From NCBI RefSeq assembly GCF_006542425.1, contig NZ_VFID01000011.1:62001-126000 (forward strand): a DNA stretch of 64,000 nt, read 5' to 3'. Source of the stretch: Pseudoxanthomonas sp. z9 (GTDB lineage: Bacteria > Pseudomonadota > Gammaproteobacteria > Xanthomonadales > Xanthomonadaceae). The translations under genes were made by a program, and so were the position numbers. The notes under the pieces were generated by a model. The model was not told the origin of the DNA. It ran no database searches and worked only from the letters and a program-made list of their open reading frames with translations. Positions 44,661-58,687 of the stretch are shown piece after piece (the first letter of the stretch is position 1; every line of letters starts with the position of its first letter).

Positions 44661-45921
44661 GAACAACGGCCTGCGCCGGCGCATCCTCACCTGGCTGCTG
44701 GTCTACGTCTCGCTGCTCTCGGTCGCCATCTTCATCGGCGGCCTGATCGTCAACGAGGAGGCCGAGCGCATGGTCTGGAGTTCGCTGCTGCGCGCCGAAC
44801 TCCATCACTACCAGGACCGCGTGCAGGCCGATCCCGGCTATCGCTGGACCGACACCGACGACATGACGCTCTACCGCTGGGACGGCGTTCCGCCGCCGCC
44901 GAAAGTATTGCGCGCGCTGCCGCCCGGCCTGCACGACGATCTGTGGGTGGAAGGCAAGCTGCGGGTGGTGATGATCCAGGACCTGCCCGGCGGCCGGGTC
45001 GCGCTGGCGCTGGATATCACCGAGTTCGAGGGATTGGAGGAGACCATCAGCAGCGGAATCGTGGTCGGCATGTTCGCCTCGGTGATCCTGCTTGGACTGT
45101 TGCTGGCGTGGGGACTGGGCCGGGCGATCCGCCCGCTGGGCGTGATGGCCGACGACATCGCGCGCCTGCGGCCCGAACGCGGGCGCCAGCGGATCGGGCT
45201 GGAACCCAGGGCCAGCCAGGAGCTGCGCGTGATTGCCGATGCCTTCAACGACTACCTGGACCGCAGCGAGCGCTTCGTCGAGCGCGAGCGGGCCTTCATC
45301 AACAGCGCCAGCCACGAGCTGCGCACGCCCATCGCGGTGATCGGCGGCGCCGCCCGGCTGGCCTCGGATCAGGCGGGCGTACCGCCGGCCGCGCGCGAAC
45401 AGATGCAACGCATCATGCGCAACGTCCGCCAGATCGAGCAGCTGATTTCGCTGCTGCTGATCCTGGCCAAGGATCCCGAGCGGCTGGCCGCGGTCAGCGA
45501 TGCGGTGGCACTGGACGAACTGCTGCCGGAAATCGTGGAGGATCATCGCCATCTCACCCAAGGCAAGGATCTGGCATTGCAACTGGGGCCGCTGTCGCCG
45601 GTCCGGGTCACCGCGCCGGTGGCCATCGTCCAGGCCGCGATCGGCAACCTGCTGCGCAACGCCATCGAGAACAGCGATCGCGGCGTGATCGACATCCGCC
45701 TGGATGCCGACGCCACCGTGACGATCACCGATCCCGGACACGGCATGAGTCCGGAGGAGATCAGCCGCATCTATGCGCAGTTGGCGCGCGGGGAAGGACG
45801 CGACGGCGGCGGCATCGGGCTGGATCTGATCGCGCGCCTGTGCGAACACCTGGGTTGGCAGCTGGACATCGATTCGGCGCCGGAACGCGGCACGGTGGCA
45901 CGACTGCATTTTCGCCGGTAG
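44650..45921 (+). CDS. colS: Sensor histidine kinase (ColS-like)
   Basis: A 423-residue kinase with two membrane helices (ILTWLLVYVSLLSVAIFIGGL; IVVGMFASVILLGLLLAW) around a ~120-residue periplasmic sensor containing acidic runs (TDTDDMTLY; also several Glu residues). Then a HAMP-like linker, HisKA with H222 (SASHELRTPIAV) and HATPase motifs (GNLLRNAIENS, DPGHGM, GGGIGLDLI). GGAGGAGC precedes the ATG. It probably phosphorylates the ColR-like partner with which it overlaps. ColS proteins sense iron or zinc through periplasmic Glu motifs; I did not verify an ExxE motif here. Confidence 0.78.
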   Translation: MAARNNGLRRRILTWLLVYVSLLSVAIFIGGLIVNEEAERMVWSSLLRAELHHYQDRVQADPGYRWTDTDDMTLYRWDGVPPPPKVLRALPPGLHDDLWVEGKLRVVMIQDLPGGRVALALDITEFEGLEETISSGIVVGMFASVILLGLLLAWGLGRAIRPLGVMADDIARLRPERGRQRIGLEPRASQELRVIADAFNDYLDRSERFVERERAFINSASHELRTPIAVIGGAARLASDQAGVPPAAREQMQRIMRNVRQIEQLISLLLILAKDPERLAAVSDAVALDELLPEIVEDHRHLTQGKDLALQLGPLSPVRVTAPVAIVQAAIGNLLRNAIENSDRGVIDIRLDADATVTITDPGHGMSPEEISRIYAQLARGEGRDGGGIGLDLIARLCEHLGWQLDIDSAPERGTVARLHFRR

Positions 45922-46192
45922 CGCCATCGCTACAGGTCATGCCGCGGATCGCTTTCCGGCGAAGTGAAACGCTGGACATCATGTGCGTTTGCGGCGGGCA
46001 CGGATGCGAACGCGAACCGGCTGCGCACCGGGCGGACGTGTCACTCGCGTAACTTTGAACGCGAATGTCTTTTTCCAGGGCACACGGCTGGTTAGCATCG
46101 GTCGGCATCATCGCGCCGACACCACGGCGGCGCATCGACTGGCGCGTAATCGACGGGCCATCTCCTTGTCCATCGCACCCTGGAGGGACGCC

Positions 46193-46672
46193 ATGCGATC
46201 CGCCCACATCCGTGTCCTGCATCAACACGTTTTCCGTCGACCTGATCTTCGGCGCCGGCTCCCGGCGGCAGGATTCAGCCTGCTCGAACTGATGATCGTG
46301 GTGGTCATCATCGCCATCCTGGCAAGCATCGCCTTCGGCAGCTACCAGCATCACGCCGTCAATACCCGCCGCGCCGCCGCCGCCGCATGCCTGCAGGAAC
46401 GCACCCAGCGCCTGGAGCGCTTCCATACCCTGCACCTCTCCTATCCGGATGCGGCGGGTGCGGCCCCCATCCTCGCGGAATGCGGCGATGGCGTGGCCCG
46501 GCACTACCAGCTCAGCCTGTCCGCCGTTTCGGCGCGCGCCTTCACACTGCAGGCGGTGCCGCAGGGAGAGCAGGCCAGGGCCGACACCCGTTGCGGCACG
46601 CTCACGATCAATCAGCTGGGCGTCCGCGCGGTGAGCGGGACCGCGAAAGCGACGCCGGCGGAATGCTGGTGA
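46193..46672 (+). CDS. pilE: Type IV pilin of the PilE class, detached from the minor-pilin operon
   Basis: A 159-residue prepilin with a long 27-residue basic leader and the mature start FSLLELMIVVVIIAILASIAF, with Glu5 present. Two Cys pairs occur (ACLQERT; ECGDG; RCGTL; PAECW), the last forming the usual C-terminal disulfide loop. The sequence resembles the PilE minor pilin that often follows pilY1 in related genomes. ATG 46193 has TGGAGGGA upstream. It stands alone between colS and the convergent hybrid kinase, nearly 39 kb from the other pilin genes. Confidence 0.8.
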   Translation: MRSAHIRVLHQHVFRRPDLRRRLPAAGFSLLELMIVVVIIAILASIAFGSYQHHAVNTRRAAAAACLQERTQRLERFHTLHLSYPDAAGAAPILAECGDGVARHYQLSLSAVSARAFTLQAVPQGEQARADTRCGTLTINQLGVRAVSGTAKATPAECW

Positions 46673-46707
46673 TCGTCGGTCGGCACACCCGCGGCGACCG
46701 GCGCTAG

Positions 46708-49700
46708 TCAAGCCTCCTGGCGCTGGCGGGCGTCGTGATGCGCGGCGAGGAAGGCACGCAGCGACGCCGGTTTGACCGGCTTGGTCAGCAACCGGTAACC
46801 GCGTTCGCGCGCGCGTTGTTTCAACTCGTCGCGGCCGTCGGCGGTCAGCAGCGCCCCGGCCACCGGGCCCGCGCTGGCGGCGCGCAGCGCGTCCAGCGTA
46901 TCCAGGCCGTCCAGTCGATCGTGCAGGTGGTAGTCGACCAGCACCACCGTCGGCGCCGAGGCAATCCGTTCCAGCGCCTCGTCGACCGTGGTGGCGGTGA
47001 TCACCTCGACCTGCCAGCGACCCAGCAGCGCGCGCATGCCGTCGAGGATCTCGCGATCATTGTCTACGCACAGCACCCGCAGACCGGCGAGCGAATCGGC
47101 CGCCAGTCCACGCCGCGGCGTGGACGGACGCGCCGGCGCGCGGGTGGCGCGCGGAACGACGATCGAGAACATGCTGCCGTGATCGACCCGGCTGCGCGCG
47201 TCCAGGTGATGCCCGAGCAGACGCGAGATGCGCTGGCAGATCGACAGGCCCAGGCCGAGTCCGCGCTCGCCCCAGTCGAACGGCTGCTGGTAGCGGTGGA
47301 ACTCGTCGTAGATCTGCCGCATGTGGTTTTCCGGAATGCCCGGGCCGGTGTCCCAGACCTGCAGCGACACCTTGCCGTCGAGCATGCGCATGCCCAGCAC
47401 GATCCGGCCCTGGCGGGTATAGCGCAGGGCGTTGGCCAGGAAGTTCTGCAGCACCCGGCGCAGCAGGCGCCGGTCGGTGCGCACCGACAACCCGCGCGGA
47501 TGCACCCGCAGATCCAACCCGCGGCCGGCGGCCACCGGCGCGTACTGGGCGGCCAGCTCGCGCAGCAGTTCGCCGGCATCGAAGTCGCTGATTTCCACCC
47601 GCAGGCTGCCCGCGTCCAGCCGCGACACGTCGAGCAGGCCGTCGAGCAACTCTTCGGCGGCGCGCAGCGAGGCATCCACGCGCTCGGCCAGGTGCCGCTG
47701 CTCGCCGTCCTGTTCGCCGTCGCGCAGGGCCGAGGCGAACAGGCGCGCGGCGTTCAGCGGCTGCAGCACGTCGTGGCTGATGGCGGCGAGGAAGCGGGTC
47801 TTGGACTGCTGGGCCGCCTCGGCGGCGCGGCTGCGCTCGGTGACGCGCTGCTCCAGGGTCTCGTTGGCTTCCCGCAGCGCCAGCTCGGCGCGCTTGAAGT
47901 CGGTGATGTCGTTGTAGCTGGTGACATAGCCGCCGCCGGGCAGGGCCTGGCCGCGCATCTCGATCACCTGGCCATCGCTGCGCACGCGCTCGAACACGTG
48001 CGGCGAGCCTGCCCGCATGTAGGCAATGCGCTTGCCGATCTGCGCGTCGACGTCGCCTTCGCCCAGCTCGCCGCGCTCGGCGTTGTAGCGGATCAGATCG
48101 GCGACCGGCCGGCCGACGTACAGCATGCCGTCGGGGTAGCCGAACATCTGCTGGTAGCGCCGGTTCCAGGCGACCAGGCGCATCTCGGGATCGACCACGC
48201 TGACGCCGGCGGCGATGTTTTCCAGGGTGGTGGAGAGGATCTCGCGGTTGAAGCGCAGTTCCTGGCCGGCCTCGTCCAGCACCGCGACCACTTCGCCCAG
48301 TTCCATGCCCGATCCGCGCAGCACGCTGGTCAGGACGATGCGCGCGGATGCCGCGCCGATCGAGGCGGCCAGCAGGCGCTCGGTGAATTGCACCCAGGCG
48401 CGGTCGGCCGACGCGCCGGGCTGCATCTCGCGGCCCAGCGCCTGGGCCTGTTCCTGGAACGCGCGGCGCGCATGGCGCTCGCCGACCACCCGTTCGGCCA
48501 GGGTCTGCAGGTCGCCCACCCGCACGCTGCCGGGCCATTCGCCGGCGACCAGCGCCGGACGCTGCGCGTACGGATCCAGGAACGGTGCCGCGCGCAGGCG
48601 ATCGTCCACGCCGGGCCGCCAGCGCGCGGAGATCACCATCATCGCGCCGGTGTTCACCAGCAATGACCAGAACGTGCCATGGGTGAGCGGATCCCAGCCG
48701 CTCAGGCCGAACAGCTGGTGCGGCCGCAGCCAGGCGATGCCGAACGGTCCGGTCGCGATCCATGACGCATCGAAGCCACCGGCCTGGGTCATGGTCGGCA
48801 GCAGCAGGGTGTAGATCCAGGTGCCGAAGCCCAGCAACATGCCCACTTCCACGCCACGCCGGCTGGCGCCGCGCCAGTACAGGCCGCCGATCAGGCCCGG
48901 CGCGAACTGGGCGACCGCCGCGAACGCCATCAGGCCATAGGACGCCAGCGTGCTGTCGTTGCCGCTGCTGCGGTAATAGATGTAGGCGGCGAGCGCCAGC
49001 AGCAGGATCGCGAACCGGCGGATCCACAGCACGCGCGAAGCGACGTCGGCTTCGGCGTGATGATCCGCCCAGCCGCGCCGCAGCAGCACCGGCATCACCA
49101 GGTCGTTGCTGACCATGGTGGCCAGCGCGATGCTGGCGACGATGACCATGCCGGTGGCGGCGGAGAAACCGCCGACGTAGGCGATCAGCGCCAGCGCCTT
49201 GCTGCCGTCGGCCAGCGGCAGCGCCAGGATGAAACTGTCATCGGCCACGCCGCTGCCGATGCCGAAGGATGCCACGCCGGCGGCCGCGATCGGCACCACC
49301 ATCACCGAGATCAGGACCAGGTAGGTGCCGAACAGCCAGCGCGCCCGGCGGATGTCGCCGACGTCGCTGCATTCGACCACCGCGACATGGAACTGGCGGG
49401 GCAGGCAGACGATTGCGAGGAACCCGAGCAGGGTCTGGGTGACGAATCCGACCGGTGGCGAATTCTCGAACAGCGTGCGCGCGGATTCGGCGACCGGGAT
49501 GGAGCGGCCCTGCAGCCACAGGTAGGCGAACAGGCCGACCGCGATCATCGCCACCAGCTTGACCATCGACTCCAGCGCGATCGCCAGCATCATGCCGTGG
49601 TGGTGCTCGGTGGCGTCGACCTGGCGGGTGCCGAACAGGGCGGCGAACAGCGCCATCAGCAGTGCCACGTACAGCGCGGGATCCGAGAAGAAGCCATGCG

Positions 49701-50160
49701 TGCTGCCGCCGGCCTGTCCGGTCAGCACGCCCAGGCTCATCGCCACCGCCTTGTACTGCAGCGCCAGGTAGGGAACGACGCCGATCAACGCGATCACCGT
49801 CACCAGCGCGGCCAGCCGGCGCGAGCGTCCGTAGCGCGAGGAGATGAAGTCGGCGATCGACACCGTGTTCTCGCTGCGCGCGATCAGTGCCAGCCGTTCG
49901 ATGATCCGCCAGCCGAACAGCAGCAGCAGCAGCGGACCCAGGTAGATCGGCAGGTAGCCGATGCCGTTGCGCACGGCGCTGCCGACCGCGCCGTAGAAGG
50001 TCCAGGACGAGCAGTAGACCGCCAGTGCCAGGCTGTACACCACCGGACGCAGCCACGGCCGATCCGGATACATCGGGCGACGATCGCCCCACCACGCCAC
50101 GCCGAACAGCAGCGCCGCATAGCCGATGGACACCAGCAGCAGAATCCAGCTCGAAACCAA
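46708..50160 (-). CDS. Sodium/solute-symporter hybrid sensor kinase (CrbS/MxtR-like)
   Basis: A 1150-residue inner-membrane sensor. Residues ~1-490 form a ~13-helix SSS (PutP-like) transporter domain; a linker and PAS domain follow (EILSTTLENIAAGVSVVDPEMRLVAWN), a coiled coil, HisKA with H796 (ISHDVLQPLNAARLF), HATPase (WDTGPGIPENH, RGLGLGLSI) and a C-terminal REC with D1076 (VLVDYHLHD) and Lys in LLTKPVKP. This architecture is that of CrbS/MxtR/CbrA-type kinases that couple carbon-source transport or sensing to gene control. The start is TTG at 50160, with GGGAGG 5 nt upstream. The likely partner is the LuxR-type regulator at 40062. Confidence 0.88.
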   Translation of the reverse strand: MVSSWILLLVSIGYAALLFGVAWWGDRRPMYPDRPWLRPVVYSLALAVYCSSWTFYGAVGSAVRNGIGYLPIYLGPLLLLLFGWRIIERLALIARSENTVSIADFISSRYGRSRRLAALVTVIALIGVVPYLALQYKAVAMSLGVLTGQAGGSTHGFFSDPALYVALLMALFAALFGTRQVDATEHHHGMMLAIALESMVKLVAMIAVGLFAYLWLQGRSIPVAESARTLFENSPPVGFVTQTLLGFLAIVCLPRQFHVAVVECSDVGDIRRARWLFGTYLVLISVMVVPIAAAGVASFGIGSGVADDSFILALPLADGSKALALIAYVGGFSAATGMVIVASIALATMVSNDLVMPVLLRRGWADHHAEADVASRVLWIRRFAILLLALAAYIYYRSSGNDSTLASYGLMAFAAVAQFAPGLIGGLYWRGASRRGVEVGMLLGFGTWIYTLLLPTMTQAGGFDASWIATGPFGIAWLRPHQLFGLSGWDPLTHGTFWSLLVNTGAMMVISARWRPGVDDRLRAAPFLDPYAQRPALVAGEWPGSVRVGDLQTLAERVVGERHARRAFQEQAQALGREMQPGASADRAWVQFTERLLAASIGAASARIVLTSVLRGSGMELGEVVAVLDEAGQELRFNREILSTTLENIAAGVSVVDPEMRLVAWNRRYQQMFGYPDGMLYVGRPVADLIRYNAERGELGEGDVDAQIGKRIAYMRAGSPHVFERVRSDGQVIEMRGQALPGGGYVTSYNDITDFKRAELALREANETLEQRVTERSRAAEAAQQSKTRFLAAISHDVLQPLNAARLFASALRDGEQDGEQRHLAERVDASLRAAEELLDGLLDVSRLDAGSLRVEISDFDAGELLRELAAQYAPVAAGRGLDLRVHPRGLSVRTDRRLLRRVLQNFLANALRYTRQGRIVLGMRMLDGKVSLQVWDTGPGIPENHMRQIYDEFHRYQQPFDWGERGLGLGLSICQRISRLLGHHLDARSRVDHGSMFSIVVPRATRAPARPSTPRRGLAADSLAGLRVLCVDNDREILDGMRALLGRWQVEVITATTVDEALERIASAPTVVLVDYHLHDRLDGLDTLDALRAASAGPVAGALLTADGRDELKQRARERGYRLLTKPVKPASLRAFLAAHHDARQRQEA

Positions 50161-50283
50161 TGCCGCCTCCCGGCGCCCGACATCGGAGCCAGCGTAGCAG
50201 CGCGGCTGGCTTCGCTCTACAACGCGGAAGGGAAATATCGGTGAACGGCGGGCGGTGAACGGCGACCGGCGTGACGGGTGGCG

Positions 50284-51654
50284 TCAGCGCGCGAGCAACT
50301 GGCGGGCGACCGCTTCGGCCTGGCCCCGCAGTTCAGGAATGGCGGTGCTTTCCCACAGGCTGCCGATCCGCAGGCTGCCCAGTACCCACAGGTCGGGCTG
50401 GACACGGCCATCGGCGTCCAGCACCCGTCCGTCGTCACCGGCGTCGATGCCGATGCCGTGCGGGCCGGTGCGCGCATGGCCCTCGCCCAGCAGTTCGGTC
50501 AGCAGCGGGTTGCGCATGGTCGGAACCCGCATCTCGACACCGGTGGCATTGACCACCCGATCCACTTCCAGCGCCAGCCCGGGGCGGCCGCGCACGTTCG
50601 CGCCGACCTGCACGCAGCGACCGACCTGCATCACCGTGTCCAGCCGGCCGCGATGCATGCGCAGTTGCCCGCGATCGATCAGCGCCTGCAACTGCTCGTG
50701 CACGGAAACGGCCACCCGGTGCCGATGCACGTCCCACAGCCGCACGACGTGGCGCAGGAAACGCCGCTGGTCGGATTCCGACAGGGAACGCCACAGCGCC
50801 TGCCCGTGCGGGCGCAGGCGTTCCATCACCGCCTGCCAGGGCAGGCCGGCGACAGCGGCGTCGCGCACGCGCTCGCGGACGAAGCGCAGGCGCGCGCGCA
50901 GGTCCAGCGGCAGCAACCGCGCCGGATCGAAATCCGCCACCGCATGCGGCGCGTGCGGCTGCGGCAGCCAGCCATGCCGCGACAGCACGTGGATGGTGCC
51001 ACGATGTTCGGTGGCGACGAAGCTCAACACCGCGTCGACCATGCTCAATCCGGAACCGACGATGCACAGCCGGGCATCGCCGGGCACCGCGCGCACCGCG
51101 TCGAAATCCCAGGCCGACAGGCTGGCATCGGCGGACAGGCCGCCGGCGCCGCGCGCCGGCAGCGGGCGCGGACGGTTGCCGACCGCCAGCACCACCGCGC
51201 CGCAGTCGGCCTGCATGCCATCGGCGAGTCGCAATCGCCAGCCCGCCTCGCTTCGATCCATCGCCGTCACCGGCTGCGCGATGTGCACCAGCGTGGCCGG
51301 ACTGGCGGCACGCGCGCGCTCCAGGCGATCGCGCAGGTATTCCCCGTAGCGATGACGCTCGACGAACGTGGGTGCCAACGCGGCGCGTTCCCGCGGATCG
51401 GCGCTGAGGAAATCGAGGAAATCGTCCGGCTGATCGCTGAAGCCGCTCATGCGTTGTGCCGGCACGTTGAGCAGGTGTTCCGGATAGGGCGTGGCATAGG
51501 CCACGCCACGGGCAAGCGTGGGTTGCGGTTCGTACAGCGCGATGCGCAGCGGCGCGGTCGCCGCGCGCAGCAACTGGATGGCGGTCAGGACGCCGCCGGC
51601 GCCTCCCCCGATGATGGCGATGTCATGGGCGAGGCCCGCGGATACGCTGGTCAT
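50284..51654 (-). CDS. FAD/NAD(P)-binding oxidoreductase
   Basis: A 456-residue flavoprotein of the FAD-NAD(P)-binding (NAD_binding_9) group. N-terminal dinucleotide site IAIIGGGAGGVLTAIQLL, a second Rossmann site CIVGSGLSMVDAVLSF and a middle block HLLNVPAQRMSGF typical of this group, whose members resemble HCN-synthase-like or lysine-type monooxygenases. Substrate unknown. I prefer the ATG at 51654 because a TACAAT box overlaps the alternative ATG at 51663. Confidence 0.75.
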   Translation of the reverse strand: MTSVSAGLAHDIAIIGGGAGGVLTAIQLLRAATAPLRIALYEPQPTLARGVAYATPYPEHLLNVPAQRMSGFSDQPDDFLDFLSADPRERAALAPTFVERHRYGEYLRDRLERARAASPATLVHIAQPVTAMDRSEAGWRLRLADGMQADCGAVVLAVGNRPRPLPARGAGGLSADASLSAWDFDAVRAVPGDARLCIVGSGLSMVDAVLSFVATEHRGTIHVLSRHGWLPQPHAPHAVADFDPARLLPLDLRARLRFVRERVRDAAVAGLPWQAVMERLRPHGQALWRSLSESDQRRFLRHVVRLWDVHRHRVAVSVHEQLQALIDRGQLRMHRGRLDTVMQVGRCVQVGANVRGRPGLALEVDRVVNATGVEMRVPTMRNPLLTELLGEGHARTGPHGIGIDAGDDGRVLDADGRVQPDLWVLGSLRIGSLWESTAIPELRGQAEAVARQLLAR

Positions 51655-51661
51655 GGGCCGC

Positions 51662-51667
51662 ATTGTA
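51662..51667 (-). promoter_or_regulatory. Candidate -10 box directly before FAD oxidoreductase
   Basis: TACAAT on the minus strand ends 7 nt before the ATG at 51654. Geometry as for tdk and the EF-hand gene. An in-frame ATG at 51663 would sit inside the box, which argues for the later start. Confidence 0.45.
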
Positions 51668-51787
51668 GTGGATCGATTCGGCGCGCCTCATGCTGGCTTG
51701 GCATCAGTGGCGCATGACCGGGCAACGCAAACTTTACAAATACGCGAAAACCGTTGCGCATCAGGCGCTTTCAACATCGAGGTTTTG

Positions 51788-53197
51788 TTACATCAGCGAA
51801 TCCGCCAGGCGCGCGATGCCATCGCGGCTGCGCCGCCACGCCGGGCGTCGCGCCCAGTCCTCGCTGCGTATGCTGCGGGAGTCGCGCAGGTATTCCGATT
51901 CGATCCCGCGCAGCCGGGCGACGACCGCGTCGTCGTAGCACAACAGGCCGATTTCAGCATTGAGCGCGAACGAGCGGATGTCGAGGTTGATCGAACCGAC
52001 CAGCGCGACCTCGTCGTCCACGCTCATGTGCTTGGCGTGCAGGAAGTGCGGCTGGTACAGCGCGATGCGCACGCCGCAGGCCAGCAGCTCGGCGTAGTAG
52101 GACTCCTGCGCCCACGCGGTCAGGCGCTGGTTGTTGCGATCGGACAGGATCAGCTGCACCTCCACGCCCGACAGCGCGGCGATGCGCAGCGCGCTGAGGG
52201 TGGCGTCGTCGGGAACGAAGTAGGGCGTGGCCAGCACGATGCGGCGCTTGGCCAGATGGATCAGCGCGTTGACGGCATCGCGTGCATTTTCGAAGGGATA
52301 GGCCGGCCCGCTCGGCAGCAGTTGCATCGCCACCTGGCCCGCGGCGGCGGCGCGAACGGGATCCACGTGCAGGCGCTCGCCGGTTTCCAGGTACCAGTCG
52401 CTGGCGAACACCGCATCGAGCTGGGCGACGATCGGCCCGTCCACGCGTGCGACCAGTTCGCGGTTGGGAAAGCCGGGAATGAACATCGGGTCGGCGAGGT
52501 TCTGCGAACCGATGAAACCGGTGGCGCCGTCGATGACCGCGATCTTTCGGTGGTTGCGCAGATCCATCCGGCCACTGCGGCGCCAGCGCAGGCCACCGGG
52601 AAGCAACTGGTGGACCTGCACGCCGGCCTTGCGCAGGCGCCGCGCGTAGCGGCGCCATCCACGCTTGGCGCCGACCGCGTCGAGCAGCAGCCGGCATTCC
52701 ACCCCGCGTCCGGCCGCGCGTTCCAGCGCCGCGGCCACCGCATCGCCGACCGCGTCATCGAACATCAGGTAGTACAACAGGTGGATGCTCGCGCGCGCCC
52801 CGTCCATCGCCGCGATCAGCGCACGCAGGGAATCATCATAGTCGTCCAGCAGTTCGACCGCGTTGCCGCGGATGGGCATGAACGCGCCCTGCCGCTCGAC
52901 CAGCGGCGCCATCTCGGCGGCGATGCCGGCGTCGGGCCGCCAGCGCAGCGCGGCGAGCGGCTGCTGTTCCTCGCGGATCACCTGCGAGGCGCGCGCCTGG
53001 CGCTGGACGCGTTCGCGCGACAGCCACGGATGGCCCAGCAGCAGGTAGGCCGGCAGGCCCAGCAACGGCACGAACCCGACCAGCAGCATCCAGCTGCGCG
53101 CCGCCGCCGGCGAGGTGCGGCTGGGAATCCACAGCAGCGCGGCCAGCCGGATCGTCCAGTCGAGGATCAGCAGTACGGTTCCCAGCGACCAGTCCAT
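51788..53197 (-). CDS. cls: Cardiolipin synthase (phospholipase D family)
   Basis: A 469-residue membrane enzyme joining two phosphatidylglycerols into cardiolipin and glycerol. Two N-terminal membrane helices (TVLLILDWTIRLAALLWIP; WMLLVGFVPLLGLPAYLLLG) precede two PLD half-sites: NHRKIAVIDGATGFIGSQN and HAKHMSVDDEVALVGSINLD. Both keep the HxK..D triad; the first has a Met-Asp-Leu-Arg lead-in typical of Cls. Length fits ClsA. ATG 53197 gives the standard N-terminus. Confidence 0.9.
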   Translation of the reverse strand: MDWSLGTVLLILDWTIRLAALLWIPSRTSPAAARSWMLLVGFVPLLGLPAYLLLGHPWLSRERVQRQARASQVIREEQQPLAALRWRPDAGIAAEMAPLVERQGAFMPIRGNAVELLDDYDDSLRALIAAMDGARASIHLLYYLMFDDAVGDAVAAALERAAGRGVECRLLLDAVGAKRGWRRYARRLRKAGVQVHQLLPGGLRWRRSGRMDLRNHRKIAVIDGATGFIGSQNLADPMFIPGFPNRELVARVDGPIVAQLDAVFASDWYLETGERLHVDPVRAAAAGQVAMQLLPSGPAYPFENARDAVNALIHLAKRRIVLATPYFVPDDATLSALRIAALSGVEVQLILSDRNNQRLTAWAQESYYAELLACGVRIALYQPHFLHAKHMSVDDEVALVGSINLDIRSFALNAEIGLLCYDDAVVARLRGIESEYLRDSRSIRSEDWARRPAWRRSRDGIARLADSLM

Positions 53198-53281
53198 GCG
53201 GCGCCTTGTCGTCGGAGTGATGCGCCGATTCTGGCCGTAGTCGGTGCAAACCGGAAGGTGGCGGGGTGTTGCCGGCCAACC

Positions 53282-53405
53282 GCGCAAATCCCCCTCGGTC
53301 CCTCTTTTTCAAAGGGGGAGGAATAGCCGTTTTCTGGTAACTGGAACCTGGTCGCGACGGCGGGTCCCCTTGATCAGCCATTCGGCTGTTGAAAGCGAAA
53401 AAGGG
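53282..53405. repeat. Palindromic repeat element, diverged copy
   Basis: Starts GCAAATCCCCCTC with hairpin CTCTTTTTCAAAGGGGG, a different linker, then GATCAGCCATTCGGCTGTTGA and AAAAAGGGGG. Together with the next repeat and a terminator it fills the 348-bp gap between cls and rpmG. Confidence 0.75.
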
Positions 53406-53459
53406 GGATTGAGGGGGATTGACCAGCCATTCGGCTGTTGAGAAGCGATGGCTCTTCGC
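53406..53459. repeat. 54-bp repeat, inverted partner of 30805-30858
   Basis: Contains GACCAGCCATTCGGCTGTTG and ends GCGATGGCTCTTCGC. Reverse complement matches 30805-30858 at 52 of 54 positions. Confidence 0.9.
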
Positions 53460-53473
53460 GATATTCCCCAAGC

Positions 53474-53503
53474 AAACAAAAAGCCCGCCTTGCGGCGGGC
53501 TTC
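53474..53503 (-). terminator. Rho-independent terminator after rpmBG
   Basis: On the minus strand AAGCCCGCC-GCAA-GGCGGGCTT (9-bp perfect stem, 53481-53502) runs into a T-rich tail. It lies about 43 bp after the rpmG stop. Confidence 0.88.
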
Positions 53504-53545
53504 GGATGACGCGGATGCGCTCGCCGGAGCGGGCGCATCACGACA

Positions 53546-53710
53546 TCACTTGATCTTGCCTTCCTTGTAGATCACGTGCTTGCGCACGACCGGGTCGTAC
53601 TTCTTCATTTCCATCTTGCCCGGGGTGTTCTTCTTGTTCTTGTCCGTCGTGTAGAAGTGGCCGGTGTTGGCCGAGGAGATCAGACGGATCTTGTCGCGCT
53701 TGGTTGCCAT
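53546..53710 (-). CDS. rpmG: 50S ribosomal protein L33
   Basis: A 54-residue basic protein, [13 protein letters not shown]...[12 protein letters not shown]...[18 protein letters not shown], unmistakably L33. It lacks the paired CxxC zinc motifs, so it is the zinc-independent (C-minus) form. Lies 13 bp after rpmB in the normal rpmB-rpmG operon. Confidence 0.97.
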   Translation of the reverse strand: MATKRDKIRLISSANTGHFYTTDKNKKNTPGKMEMKKYDPVVRKHVIYKEGKIK

Positions 53711-53723
53711 GTTCGATTACTCC

Positions 53724-53960
53724 TCAGATCTTCTCGCCGCGGGCACGCAGCTCGGCCAGAACGGAGTCGATGCCGTTCTTGTCGATGGTGCGCAGGGCAT
53801 GCGCGGAAACTTTCAGCTTGATCCAGCGGTTTTCGCTGGCGACCCAGAAGCGGCGCTCGTGCAGGTTGGGCAGGAAACGACGACGGGTCTTGTTGTTGGC
53901 GTGCGAGACGTTGTTACCGGTCTGCACACGCTTGCCGGTGACTTGGCATACGCGGGACAT
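53724..53960 (-). CDS. rpmB: 50S ribosomal protein L28
   Basis: A 78-residue L28: [21 protein letters not shown], then [17 protein letters not shown] and [18 protein letters not shown] single Cys near the start and no zinc ribbon, as in gammaproteobacteria. GAGGTG lies 5 nt before the ATG. First gene of rpmB-rpmG. Confidence 0.97.
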   Translation of the reverse strand: MSRVCQVTGKRVQTGNNVSHANNKTRRRFLPNLHERRFWVASENRWIKLKVSAHALRTIDKNGIDSVLAELRARGEKI

Positions 53961-54173
53961 ACGCACCTCGAAAAAATTTGATGCTTCCCTTGGCCAGGGA
54001 GGCGGCGGCCCGACGACACGGCCTGCGGACAGGCGGGACGACACGCGATACGGAGGAAAAATCCCGCCGTGGAACCAAGCCGGAATCGCGCTTCCGGCCG
54101 CAAATCCGGACAAGCCGGACACAGCGAGCCGCGCATTATGGGGGTCTTTCCCTTTCCATGCAAGCACTTAGGA

Positions 54174-54209
54174 CCGAAAACGGGCCCGGGACGGTTTCCA
54201 CGTCCCGGG
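54174..54209 (-). terminator. Rho-independent terminator of the czc operon
   Basis: Perfect 9-bp stem CCCGGGACG / CGTCCCGGG with a 7-nt loop (54185-54209), starting 11 bp after the czcA stop; the T-run beyond is short (TTTT). Confidence 0.75.
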
Positions 54210-54219
54210 GCCGTCCGAT

Positions 54220-58683
<4,464 letters not shown>

Positions 58684-58687
<4 letters not shown>

